Origin: a virus
Direction: 5' to 3' (one strand)
Length of the DNA: 64,000 nucleotides
Virus record (IMG/VR): IMGVR_UViG_3300019487_000003
Location: 103,809 to 167,808 of that record
The notes beneath the pieces are model-generated. The model made no database searches. It saw only the letters and a list, made by a program, of their open reading frames with translations, and was not told the origin of the DNA. Positions within the stretch are counted from its first letter, which is position 1. Each line of letters begins with the position of its first letter. A program made the position numbers and the translations under genes. Of this stretch, positions 6,792-13,017 are shown piece by piece.

Positions 6792-6986
6792 CTAAATGTT
6801 TTCGTCAATGGCCTTTATCTTACCTTCCATAGTATTCCGAAAATATAGACTATAATGCTCATCACAATAAACCCTTATACTTTTCCCCAACTCGGAAAGG
6901 CCTACAAGGTCACCACATTTTCTCAGTCTCTCTCTTTCGTTAGTGTAGGCCAACTCGATTCTATTTTGGAATTCTTGTCTTGTCAT
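6792..6986 (-). CDS. hypothetical protein, first gene of minus operon (64 aa)
   Basis: Charged helical product. The -10 box of the divergent promoter ends six bases before this ATG, so the mRNA should start on the A of the ATG, with no ribosome site. No family recognised. Confidence 0.65.
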   Translation of the reverse strand: MTRQEFQNRIELAYTNERERLRKCGDLVGLSELGKSIRVYCDEHYSLYFRNTMEGKIKAIDENI

Positions 6987-6992
6987 ATTTTT

Positions 6993-7021
6993 ATTATAAC
7001 ATTGCTTGACTTTCGAGTCAA
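6993..7021 (-). promoter_or_regulatory. sigma-70 promoter of minus operon, leaderless
   Basis: Minus strand: TTGACT (7016-7021), 17-base spacer, TATAAT (6993-6998), then six bases to the ATG at 6986. The -35 is one arm of the palindrome TTGACTTTCGAGTCAA (7006-7021), whose other arm is the -35 of the plus-strand promoter. Confidence 0.8.
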
Positions 7022-7034
7022 TAGGTGATAAAAT
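7006..7034 (+). promoter_or_regulatory. sigma-70 promoter, plus strand, divergent
   Basis: TTGACT (7006-7011), 17-base spacer, TAAAAT (7029-7034). Expected start is about 7041. It shares the palindromic -35 region with the minus-strand promoter, so the two promoters overlap head to head. It would transcribe the hairpin at 7056, both structured RNAs and then the plus-strand early genes. Confidence 0.6.
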
Positions 7035-7044
7035 GGCCTATATA

Positions 7045-7077
7045 ATGATGAACAACCGGAGCTTTTGCTCCAGGTGA
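7045..7077 (+). other. possible 10-codon leader ORF with hairpin
   Basis: ATGATGAAC just after the predicted start opens ten codons (MMNNRSFCSR) ending in TGA. The hairpin GGAGC-TTTT-GCTCC (7058-7071) lies within it. The ATGATGAA start is the same as in four leaderless early genes. It may be a translated leader or simply the 5' stem of the RNA that follows. Confidence 0.35.
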
Positions 7078-7085
7078 GTGATATA

Positions 7086-7225
7086 AATTTGGGTGGATAA
7101 CTTCTTTTCAATCCTAATCGGTGTATCTCTGGATACTTAAAATGGCCGGTACTTCTGAGAAGGTCGGGTGCGCCAGCGGCCTTATTAAAGATTGCGAAGT
7201 GTGTTAGTTCTTATCCATCCAAATT
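7086..7225 (+). ncRNA. putative structured RNA 1 (about 140 nt)
   Basis: A 15-base-pair closing stem pairs 7086-7100 with 7211-7225 (14 Watson-Crick pairs, one G-U). Nested inside are CTTC/GAAG and CAATC/GATTG pairings in the right order, then a GTATC-TCTG-GATAC hairpin, a GGCCG/CGGCC stem and a CTTC-TGA-GAAG hairpin. No long frame crosses it. It lies downstream of the promoter at 7006-7034. Strand and function are inferred; I do not recognise a known RNA class. Confidence 0.55.
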
Positions 7226-7261
7226 CTAGGATTGTGCAATCACTGGCGCTTTCTTTTGTAT

Positions 7262-7406
7262 TTGGATTGAGTGGTGTGGATGGAGATTCTGGGCCATGGC
7301 CAGAAGGAACTAGGAAATTGATTGCGGAATGATCACCGCCGCTTCCTAGCTAACAGGGCTGATGTTAACCTCTCCTGACAAGTTCCATCCACACCATTGA
7401 GTCCAA
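7262..7406 (+). ncRNA. putative structured RNA 2 (about 145 nt)
   Basis: A 23-position closing stem pairs 7262-7284 with 7384-7406 (20 Watson-Crick, two G-U, one mismatch). Inside, in order, are TTCTGG/CCAGAA with a short loop, CTAGGAA/TTCCTAG enclosing GCGG/CCGC, and TAACA/TGTTA with a 7-base loop, giving a multi-arm junction. The closing stem shares CCATCC/GGATGG elements with RNA 1. Long duplexes like these suit RNase III processing (inference). Confidence 0.55.
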
Positions 7407-7462
7407 GACTTTCTCAAAACCACCCATTTTCTTGTTCACGAAAACAGACGATTCCCATCAAA

Positions 7463-7490
7463 TGTAACATTCTTGTATCATTTTGTAACA
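7463..7490. repeat. three phased TGTAACA/TGTATCA repeats
   Basis: TGTAACA (7463), TGTATCA (7474) and TGTAACA (7484) are spaced 11 and 10 bases, about one helical turn. They lie in the non-coding stretch between RNA 2 and the first plus-strand gene. Possible operator or protein-binding array; no function shown. Apart from this, 7407-7572 shows no gene or clear promoter. Confidence 0.4.
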
Positions 7491-7572
7491 ATTTAAAATA
7501 TCGAGTGTTTCTAAGCACTTAGCTGGAAAGAAAGTTCTCAAGTGGATTGGGAATTCAGACGATATTATATGT

Positions 7573-7827
7573 ATGACGATGAAAAGCAACAAAAACGCAA
7601 CAATTCTTAAGACGCCCTATCATATCATTTTGTTTTCATATCAGACGCCAGTGGTCATTGTTGATCATATGCGGTCAACAGTCTATAAGACTAGTAAAAA
7701 GTGGTCGTCCACCACTTCTAAGCATATCAATGAATTCATTCGCCGCGGTGGCTGGAATAACGTTGTCGAGGTCGAGCAGGAATTCATTTATTCACAAGTT
7801 CCTAATACCTCAGTGGAGCGCCTGTAA
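7573..7827 (+). CDS. hypothetical protein (84 aa)
   Basis: First plus-strand early gene. The product is a basic, beta-rich soluble protein (PYHIILFSYQTPVVIVDH) ending VERL. It has no good ribosome site. I do not recognise the family. An overlapping frame beginning at 7658 is a shadow until 7829. Confidence 0.65.
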   Translation: MTMKSNKNATILKTPYHIILFSYQTPVVIVDHMRSTVYKTSKKWSSTTSKHINEFIRRGGWNNVVEVEQEFIYSQVPNTSVERL

Positions 7828-7828
7828 T

Positions 7829-8044
7829 ATGTTGACTTGGGAACAGGCCTTCGCTGAATTGAATGAGCACCAAAATGGGTATCCTAAATTGATGACACCC
7901 GTCCGATACATTACTCGGCACCTACACAATGTTCCTAGTGATTGTAGCATTATCCGGGTTAGTGTTAGCCCTTTTGGATTTAATGAATTCGTTTATGTTC
8001 ATAACAGCACGATTAAGGCCGTTCAGGAGGGAACTGTAAAGTGA
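7829..8044 (+). CDS. hypothetical protein (71 aa)
   Basis: The ATG one base after the previous stop (MLTWEQAFAELNEH) is preferred to the far-upstream ATG at 7658, which would overlap the previous gene completely. Small soluble alpha/beta protein; no family recognised. Confidence 0.6.
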   Translation: MLTWEQAFAELNEHQNGYPKLMTPVRYITRHLHNVPSDCSIIRVSVSPFGFNEFVYVHNSTIKAVQEGTVK

Positions 8045-8115
8045 ATCTAACTTTTGAAAACTGCCTTTGGTTGGAAACTCTTTTGTTGGTTGCTTTAATG
8101 TTGGTGCTCCAATAG
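8041..8115 (+). CDS. tiny hydrophobic peptide (24 aa)
   Basis: A GTG overlapping the previous TGA (GTGA) opens 24 codons ending in a leucine-rich hydrophobic segment. Its TAG overlaps the GTG start of the next gene (TAGTG). The double overlap suggests translational coupling, but at this length chance is possible. Confidence 0.35.
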   Translation: MNLTFENCLWLETLLLVALMLVLQ

Positions 8116-8339
8116 TGGAAATTAAGAACGTTCTGGAGTTGGATTTAGGAACAATTTATGGTGATGTTGAACCATACACGGCCGAAGGATTCTCGAAATT
8201 TCAGGCCTGGCTTGACGCTAATAATGCTCTTTATGTTTCTTATGATTCCCGCTGGAAGCATAGTGCTGCTATTGGTGATGCGCTTGAAAAAGCAAAGGCA
8301 TTTGGCAAGTCGTTAATCGTTTTTGAATACATGAGTTAA
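8115..8339 (+). CDS. hypothetical protein (74 aa)
   Basis: The GTG at 8115 (MEIKNVLELDLGTIYGD) is preferred to the TTG at 8067, whose extra residues are out of character and overlap the preceding small frame. Soluble, acidic alpha/beta product. No family recognised. Confidence 0.55.
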   Translation: MEIKNVLELDLGTIYGDVEPYTAEGFSKFQAWLDANNALYVSYDSRWKHSAAIGDALEKAKAFGKSLIVFEYMS

Positions 8340-8340
8340 T

Positions 8341-8595
8341 ATGCGAAAAACAATTGAAATTGAAACCTTGAAAAAATACGTCAACCGAGAATTGCGCGGA
8401 TGTAATTCTGTTGACTATCGCCTGCGCCTCTGCGCCTTGATTGAAACCATGTTGCATAGTGTCCATTCCTATAAGGGTTTTGCCTATCTGAATGGTACCC
8501 AAGTTCCTGATGGTTGTGAACCTGGGATCGTTTGGGATCATGAGGCGCGTCAAGCATTGGCCTATCCTGATGAAACCCGGAGAGCATACCTGTGA
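8341..8595 (+). CDS. hypothetical protein (84 aa)
   Basis: Starts one base after the previous stop. Helical N-terminal half with paired Cys and Arg (LRGCNSVDYRLRLCALIETML), then an aromatic C-terminal half. No motif I can assign. Confidence 0.6.
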   Translation: MRKTIEIETLKKYVNRELRGCNSVDYRLRLCALIETMLHSVHSYKGFAYLNGTQVPDGCEPGIVWDHEARQALAYPDETRRAYL

Positions 8596-8837
8596 ACAAA
8601 AAGCGAAAATACAGCCACTATCTTGTTGAGGTAACATACAAGAATAGTTCCCACGTGGCTGCGACCTCGGCCATTACCTATAGAAGTGCATTATCAGCAT
8701 TTGAATTCTTTTCTTTTGATATGCATGAGAACATTAAAGATGTCTCCATTTATTTGTATATCGACAAGAATCCTAAACATCGTGTTTTTATGAAAGGTAT
8801 AACCAGTGAAGGCTCACGAATTTCTTCCGTTAGTTGA
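8592..8837 (+). CDS. hypothetical protein (81 aa)
   Basis: GTG start overlapping the previous stop. Basic N-terminus and alternating aromatic/beta stretches (SHYLVEVTYKNSSHV, VSIYLYIDKNPKH). Small soluble protein, unknown. Confidence 0.55.
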   Translation: MNKKRKYSHYLVEVTYKNSSHVAATSAITYRSALSAFEFFSFDMHENIKDVSIYLYIDKNPKHRVFMKGITSEGSRISSVS

Positions 8838-9021
8838 GACGTATAAGGGCCACAAGGTCCGTGTTTTTACCCATGAGTGTAGGTTGTGCACCACAGGCTT
8901 TAAGTATAAGGGCCTGATAACAGGGGCCTTTATGGTCGAAACAAAATATTATGCCAGTCCAATCAAGGTGTTAGAGCAAGCCCATGAAATCATTGACAAT
9001 TATCTTAAAAGAAATGTTTGA
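8806..9021 (+). CDS. hypothetical protein (71 aa)
   Basis: GTG start inside the end of the previous gene (32-base overlap). The protein has a Cys pair (CRLC) and a helical C-terminal end (VLEQAHEIIDNYLK). The -35 box of the next promoter begins within its last codons. Unknown. Confidence 0.55.
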   Translation: MKAHEFLPLVETYKGHKVRVFTHECRLCTTGFKYKGLITGAFMVETKYYASPIKVLEQAHEIIDNYLKRNV

Positions 9022-9046
9022 CGATTTCCACAATATATGAGATAAT
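9018..9046 (+). promoter_or_regulatory. early leaderless promoter
   Basis: TTGACG (9018-9023), 17-base spacer, GATAAT (9041-9046), six bases, then ATGATGAA at 9053. Expected +1 is the A of the ATG. No ribosome site is possible. Confidence 0.75.
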
Positions 9047-9052
9047 TTATAC

Positions 9053-9280
9053 ATGATGAATCAAGTTCAAGCAAAAACAGAATTTTTGAAGCGCCTTCGC
9101 AATTTGTTAGCAGATTTCGGTGCGTCGATTCAAGCTGAGGATCATTGGCAAGGCTATGCTGAATGTGGATCAGATATTCGGATGACAGTCACCATTCCGG
9201 CCGTCTATGATGAATCGGGTGATTGTATTCAAGAATATACAGAAATCAACCTCAGCACTTTTATTGATTATAAGGATTAA
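9053..9280 (+). CDS. hypothetical protein, leaderless mRNA (75 aa)
   Basis: Starts ATGATG directly at the predicted transcription start. Helical N-terminal part (AKTEFLKRLRNLLADFG) followed by a beta-rich acidic part. No family recognised. Confidence 0.65.
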   Translation: MMNQVQAKTEFLKRLRNLLADFGASIQAEDHWQGYAECGSDIRMTVTIPAVYDESGDCIQEYTEINLSTFIDYKD

Positions 9281-9281
9281 T

Positions 9282-9611
9282 ATGTTTACACGTAAAGACT
9301 ACTTGGCTGCCGATCGTGGTACAGGTGCACACCGCAAGTATTATGCCCAGTTGGTAACTCCTGGCCTGTTGCGTCTGGTAGAAAGCGCCTTTACCATTAA
9401 GCGCCTCAAGGAAGCCTATGCAAAGGATGAGCATTTTAATAGTATCCCATTAATTCAATGGGACAACTTGTCGAGCATAATCTCCATGAATGTTAGTTCC
9501 TCGAAGATTAAGGAGCTAGGCGACTATTGGACCCTTTCTGGTCTGGTTTGCGTGGCCAAAGAGGCAGCCTTACAACTAGTTGAAATTGCTACAGAAAAAG
9601 AAAATAGCTAA
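9282..9611 (+). CDS. hypothetical protein (109 aa)
   Basis: The ATG at 9282 (MFTRKDYLAADRG) immediately follows the previous stop and is preferred to the ATG at 9207, which lies deep in the previous gene. Helical soluble protein. Unknown. Confidence 0.65.
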   Translation: MFTRKDYLAADRGTGAHRKYYAQLVTPGLLRLVESAFTIKRLKEAYAKDEHFNSIPLIQWDNLSSIISMNVSSSKIKELGDYWTLSGLVCVAKEAALQLVEIATEKENS

Positions 9612-9650
9612 ACCCTCGAAAACACTAGCAATAAAAGTGTGGATTATCCA

Positions 9651-9679
9651 TTGACCTAGGCCTGTGGCCATGAGATAAT
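9651..9679 (+). promoter_or_regulatory. early leaderless promoter
   Basis: TTGACC (9651-9656), 17-base spacer, GATAAT (9674-9679), GGATAC, then ATGATGAA at 9686. The block from the -10 to the second ATG is identical to the promoter at 13804-13833. Confidence 0.75.
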
Positions 9680-9685
9680 GGATAC

Positions 9686-9868
9686 ATGATGAACGAACAA
9701 ACAAAGCTAAGTTTAGCAAACGACGAAAACGAATACCAGGCATTTTTGATTGCCACTGGTAACACTATTAAGCAGGTAAATCAAACTGCTTTAGTGATTA
9801 AGAACCTTGGTGAAACCAACCAACAGAAGACCGAGGAAAAGGGTCTTTTCATGATCGAGATTTTTTAA
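9686..9868 (+). CDS. hypothetical protein, leaderless mRNA (60 aa)
   Basis: ATGATG at the predicted +1. Polar, glutamine- and asparagine-rich helical product. No family recognised. Confidence 0.6.
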   Translation: MMNEQTKLSLANDENEYQAFLIATGNTIKQVNQTALVIKNLGETNQQKTEEKGLFMIEIF

Positions 9869-9869
9869 T

Positions 9870-10058
9870 ATGTCTAGTTTTGAAACTATCACAGTGACTC
9901 CCGAGTTATTGAGAAAACGATATAACCTGGTAGTGACTGACCAGCTCGCTAAAGTCAAATTGGCAGAAGAGGTTGGTCGAAAGTTGGAGATTGTGGTTGA
10001 GTATACTCCATTTGGCCGAGTTTTGCATAACGTGAGGGTAGCTAATGTTCGATCCTGA
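9870..10058 (+). CDS. hypothetical protein (62 aa)
   Basis: Starts one base after the previous stop. Small basic protein with a beta-type C-terminus (LEIVVEYTPFGRVLHNVRV). Its end overlaps the next gene by 14 bases. Unknown. Confidence 0.6.
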   Translation: MSSFETITVTPELLRKRYNLVVTDQLAKVKLAEEVGRKLEIVVEYTPFGRVLHNVRVANVRS

Positions 10059-10275
10059 ATACCTGCTTTATATTGATAGTGTGAGAGAAGAAGGCCGACA
10101 AGGCTATGCGAAAGGATTCCCAAATCCCTATCCGTTCAATTCCTCTGAATACACGGCCTGGGAATCCGGCTACTATGACGCATTGCACCAGCAGGAAGGT
10201 GATGTATGCGGATACCATGATGACTATGAACCATATGAACCGAGTCCCTACAATGGAGACGATTTAGATGAATAA
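10045..10275 (+). CDS. RMF/CrpP-like small protein (76 aa)
   Basis: Residues about 17-47 contain G-x-x-G-Y-A-x-G, then NPYPF, then S-E-Y-T-A-W-E-S-G-Y-Y-D-A. This matches the small ribosome-modulation-factor/CrpP-like fold found in many phages (Gly/Ala helix, NPYP, W-x-x-G-Y). The C-terminal third is Asp/Glu/Tyr rich. Ribosome binding is known for cellular RMF; here it is inference. Confidence 0.55.
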   Translation: MFDPEYLLYIDSVREEGRQGYAKGFPNPYPFNSSEYTAWESGYYDALHQQEGDVCGYHDDYEPYEPSPYNGDDLDE

Positions 10276-10522
10276 GGAGAAATTGCTTGAAAGTGTTGAA
10301 AGGATTTTTCATGATCAGTGGCTTCCTATTAAGAACACTAGTGGTATTATTAACGTTGTTTATGACCTGCTTATGTCAAGCGGCCTATCAGGAGATGAAA
10401 TCTCGGCTATTGAGTATAAGGCCGCAAAACGTGCTGTTGCTAGTCTTGAGGAATTTAATTTAGATGCAAGCCATGTTAAATGGGCACTATCAAACCTTCA
10501 GGTGTTCAAAAAATATGAATAG
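10268..10522 (+). CDS. hypothetical helical protein (84 aa)
   Basis: Overlaps the previous gene by eight bases. All-helical acidic product (KLLESVERIFHDQW, LLMSSGLSGDEISAIEYKAAKRAVASL). No motif I can assign. Confidence 0.6.
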   Translation: MNKEKLLESVERIFHDQWLPIKNTSGIINVVYDLLMSSGLSGDEISAIEYKAAKRAVASLEEFNLDASHVKWALSNLQVFKKYE

Positions 10523-10757
10523 TATATACCCATATGATACATTGCTCACCGAATTCAAGCACCTGGTCCATATGCATGACCTGACCTATGTTTTCTCGGA
10601 TGACCATTCCGCCTTCCAGCGAGGCAATAGATCGCTGTCCCATATAGTGGCCTTTGCAAAGGAACACCTTGAATGGAAGGACGCCGTCACCATCTGGAAC
10701 GATAATGTTGACAAGAAGCTAAGAGAAGGTTTCCGCAACCAATTCTATTGGGAATAA
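10515..10757 (+). CDS. hypothetical protein (80 aa)
   Basis: The ATG at 10515 (MNSIYPYDTLLTEF) overlaps the previous stop by eight bases and is preferred to the ATG at 10464. Rich in His and Trp. No family recognised. Confidence 0.6.
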   Translation: MNSIYPYDTLLTEFKHLVHMHDLTYVFSDDHSAFQRGNRSLSHIVAFAKEHLEWKDAVTIWNDNVDKKLREGFRNQFYWE

Positions 10758-10758
10758 C

Positions 10759-10944
10759 ATGAAAGAAGTTTACATAGTATTGGCCCAACATATAGACGAT
10801 TCACCACATCGTTTAACCTATTCAATCTCAGATGTATACACATCCAAAGAATTGGCCTATGATAAGCAACAACAGTATTGCCTATATTATAGAGACTATG
10901 ATTATATTCAAGTGGTTATCGTGACAAGGGCCCTATGGGAATAA
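10759..10944 (+). CDS. hypothetical protein (61 aa)
   Basis: Small tyrosine-rich protein (CLYYRDYDYIQVVIV) of ferredoxin-like size, starting one base after the previous stop. Overlaps the next short gene by ten bases. Unknown. Confidence 0.6.
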   Translation: MKEVYIVLAQHIDDSPHRLTYSISDVYTSKELAYDKQQQYCLYYRDYDYIQVVIVTRALWE

Positions 10945-11114
10945 AGCTAAAACATGGAATGAAGGGATCCAATGGTGGCCGTGCTAGGTGTGAAAAGACC
11001 GCAGAGCTAAAGAACAAATCTAAGGGCCTCCGTCGCCTGGCGGATAGGGCCGAAATTCAGGAAAATTTAAAAGAACTGGGATCCGATAGGCCGGCCAAAC
11101 CGGCCAAAAAGTGA
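10935..11114 (+). CDS. small basic protein (59 aa)
   Basis: An ATG at 10935 opens 59 codons: strongly basic (KLKHGMKGSNGGRARCEK), a helical middle and a PAKPAKK tail. Lysine/arginine content suggests nucleic-acid contact, but no family is recognised. The following 11115-11255 contains only AT-rich sequence with a weak TTTTTCC/GGAGAAAAA pairing. Confidence 0.5.
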   Translation: MGIKLKHGMKGSNGGRARCEKTAELKNKSKGLRRLADRAEIQENLKELGSDRPAKPAKK

Positions 11115-11255
11115 GAATTGATCAAAAACTGGAACTTAATATGAAAGTTTTAGGGCTTATTAAGCGGGATGTGTGACAGACAGACAGATTTGAAAAGTTT
11201 TTCCAAAATTTTTTCGGAGAAAAATTAGATAGTCTATTAGAGTTTTTCCATAGAC

Positions 11256-11284
11256 TTGCTATTTCCAGTTAGATGTGAGATAAT
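11256..11284 (+). promoter_or_regulatory. early leaderless promoter
   Basis: TTGCTA (11256-11261), 17-base spacer, GATAAT (11279-11284), six bases, ATG at 11291. Weaker -35 than the others but the same -10-to-ATG geometry. Confidence 0.65.
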
Positions 11285-11290
11285 GAATAT

Positions 11291-11980
11291 ATGCTATTAG
11301 ATAACACAGTAATAGAAAAGCCTAAACGTCGAGTAATAATCCAGTCAACCTATCTTGACACTCTAAAAGAAAAGGCCTCCCTGATTCACGACATTGCTTT
11401 AAGAATCTCGGCCCTTGCTGAGAGCGATCATGTTAATTCTGGCTTCAAAGACGGCCTGCTTTCACTTCGGCCTCTGATATTTCAGAACCTTCTTAAGTTA
11501 TACTACTCTGAAGACTTTCAAGAGCTACGATTTATCACCGGCGTTCAAGAGAAGGCCCGCTTTGAACTGAAAGGTAAACGAATCGGTCTTGCTATCACTA
11601 ATAACGATATGTTTTCGTCTAATACTCAATTTGTGCTCAAGAGCAACACTGCACAATCTGTCATGCCCGCAGTGAAGGACTTTTGTGACGAGATGTGGTT
11701 GATTCAACTACAAAAACGCACGACAGAGAGTGGAATCACGTTCGCTTCCATTAACTATGAAGGCCTCTCTTATATGTGCGAGTATGATCAGAGACTCAAG
11801 AATATCATTCTGAAGGGGAATCGAATCTATCAGAATCGCAAAAACAGCAATGTTACGTTTCTTAAAGAGTTTCGATATGTTTTGTTGCCTGAAACGAATA
11901 GCAAGAATCAAACGATAGACGACGTGATTTATGAATGTATCGAAAAGCTGGTTCTTTCAGTTGGAGAGTTTAATAGATGA
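11291..11980 (+). CDS. hypothetical protein, leaderless mRNA (229 aa)
   Basis: The largest gene in this early block. Soluble alpha/beta protein: a helical N-terminal region, a middle with beta strands (KGKRIGLAITNNDMFSSNTQFVL) and an acidic C-terminal helix. No membrane span or catalytic motif I recognise. It begins at the predicted +1 of its own promoter and is followed by an ATGA-coupled membrane gene. Confidence 0.7.
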   Translation: MLLDNTVIEKPKRRVIIQSTYLDTLKEKASLIHDIALRISALAESDHVNSGFKDGLLSLRPLIFQNLLKLYYSEDFQELRFITGVQEKARFELKGKRIGLAITNNDMFSSNTQFVLKSNTAQSVMPAVKDFCDEMWLIQLQKRTTESGITFASINYEGLSYMCEYDQRLKNIILKGNRIYQNRKNSNVTFLKEFRYVLLPETNSKNQTIDDVIYECIEKLVLSVGEFNR

Positions 11981-12120
11981 TTGCTCTATATTGTGTTTGT
12001 TTGATTGCTCTTTTCGTATTGATATTACCAGAAAGAAAAGGTTATACTCCTAGGCCATCAAAATTGATGCGGCCTCCGAAGGGAGGAACTGGTGCAACAA
12101 AGATTGTGAGGAATGTATGA
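11977..12120 (+). CDS. small bitopic membrane protein (47 aa)
   Basis: Missed by length filters. The ATG overlaps the previous stop (ATGA) and its own TGA overlaps the next ATG. An N-terminal span (about residues 2-18) is followed by a basic, Pro/Gly-rich tail (RKGYTPRPSK, RPPKGGTG). Function unknown. Confidence 0.55.
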   Translation: MIALYCVCLIALFVLILPERKGYTPRPSKLMRPPKGGTGATKIVRNV

Positions 12121-12335
12121 AAGCGCAAGATATATCGATTAAAATAAAGGCGCTCGAAAATCAGTTGTCGGCACTAATCATTCTTCGGGATGACTCCGAA
12201 AAAGCATATCAAGAATTGGCAGCATTTAGTTCAAGATTGCTAGAGGAAACGAAAAGACGGTATAGTGAATTGGAGCGAAGGAAAAAGTGTGTGGAACGAA
12301 TTCGGGAAGAGCTGTTGGACGCATTAAAAGAATAG
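12117..12335 (+). CDS. coiled-coil protein (72 aa)
   Basis: Nearly continuous charged heptads (IKALENQLSALIILRDDSEKAY, ETKRRYSELERRKK) predict a coiled coil. ATGA overlap with the preceding membrane gene suggests the two are made together. Unknown role. Confidence 0.6.
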   Translation: MKAQDISIKIKALENQLSALIILRDDSEKAYQELAAFSSRLLEETKRRYSELERRKKCVERIREELLDALKE

Positions 12336-12336
12336 A

Positions 12337-12365
12337 TTGACAAATAGATTGGAACTTGATATAAT
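12337..12365 (+). promoter_or_regulatory. consensus sigma-70 promoter
   Basis: TTGACA (12337-12342), 17-base spacer, TATAAT (12360-12365). The first good ATG is 27 bases beyond the -10, so this one makes a short leader of about 20 bases without a clear ribosome site. It opens the 12.4-13.7 kb gene block. Confidence 0.8.
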
Positions 12366-12391
12366 ATTGGAAATTGTGAGTGGGTTGTGTA

Positions 12392-12619
12392 ATGTCAAAG
12401 TTTGACTATTCAAAAATGAAGCAAGAACAAGATTTAGAATATCAGGGACATAGTATTCAAATCTTTAGTTTTGACCCTACTAACAAATATGTTAGCGGGG
12501 GAAAGACTATGTATCTCTTTACTATCGATAAGGATAGAGAAGGAGATTATGCTTATGTAAATTTTGATATTGCTTTGCAGGATGCAAAGGATCTCATTGA
12601 TCATGAACGTGGACTATGA
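12392..12619 (+). CDS. hypothetical protein (75 aa)
   Basis: The ATG at 12392 (MSKFDYSKMKQEQD) is chosen over the GTG at 12380. Small soluble alpha/beta protein with many Asp and Tyr residues. No family recognised. Confidence 0.6.
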   Translation: MSKFDYSKMKQEQDLEYQGHSIQIFSFDPTNKYVSGGKTMYLFTIDKDREGDYAYVNFDIALQDAKDLIDHERGL

Positions 12620-12804
12620 AATTTAGTTTCTTAGATAAGATTTTTGATAAACTTTTTGCTTTAGCAGCAAAGGATTGTAATTGTCGAAAGTCTCAACATG
12701 GTGAAGCTGTTTTTTGTAAGAAGTCAAAACAAGTTCGCTGGCTTTGTAAGAAGTGCTTGAAATTGAGTCCTGTCCGCGAAAAGAGTGTTAAAGAGGTTTG
12801 GTAG
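12616..12804 (+). CDS. small zinc-ribbon protein (62 aa)
   Basis: Residues from about 20 contain CNC, then H, then C, then CKKC: four or five Cys in a basic setting (CKKSKQVRWLCKKCLK), typical of a small zinc ribbon. Overlaps the previous stop as ATGA. DNA or RNA binding is possible. Confidence 0.6.
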   Translation: MKFSFLDKIFDKLFALAAKDCNCRKSQHGEAVFCKKSKQVRWLCKKCLKLSPVREKSVKEVW

Positions 12805-12807
12805 AAA

Positions 12808-13017
12808 ATGAAACCAGATAGTGTTAAGTTGGGATTTTATCAAGAGTCTGATTGTTGTTCTCACAATGATAATGGACATGAACTTTTTATAGAAACCCAG
12901 GATGGTGGGGGTGGTGCTTATGTCGTTATCAAAACCGATCGCTGGGCACTTGATTTAGAAGATATTGATAAGTTTGCTGAAACATTAAAGTCGGCTCTTG
13001 GGTTGATTGAAAAATGA
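12808..13017 (+). CDS. hypothetical protein (69 aa)
   Basis: Glycine run in the middle (QDGGGGAYVVIKTDRW) and an acidic C-terminal helix (EDIDKFAETLKSALGLIEK). The end resembles that of the 69-aa protein at 14457, so the two may be distant relatives. Unknown. Confidence 0.6.
   Translation: MKPDSVKLGFYQESDCCSHNDNGHELFIETQDGGGGAYVVIKTDRWALDLEDIDKFAETLKSALGLIEK

Noticed and set aside
7540-7568. TATTAT just before the ATG at 7573
   Set aside because: No acceptable -35 at 16-18 bases and the gap to the ATG is only four bases, so it was not called a promoter.
7658-7828. N-terminal extension of the 71-aa gene
   Set aside because: It would overlap the 84-aa gene entirely in another frame; the ATG at 7829 directly after that gene's stop is simpler.
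11180-11235. TTTTTCC...GGAGAAAAA pairing as a terminator
   Set aside because: Weak AT stem with the T-run inside the loop rather than after the stem; not a convincing intrinsic terminator.
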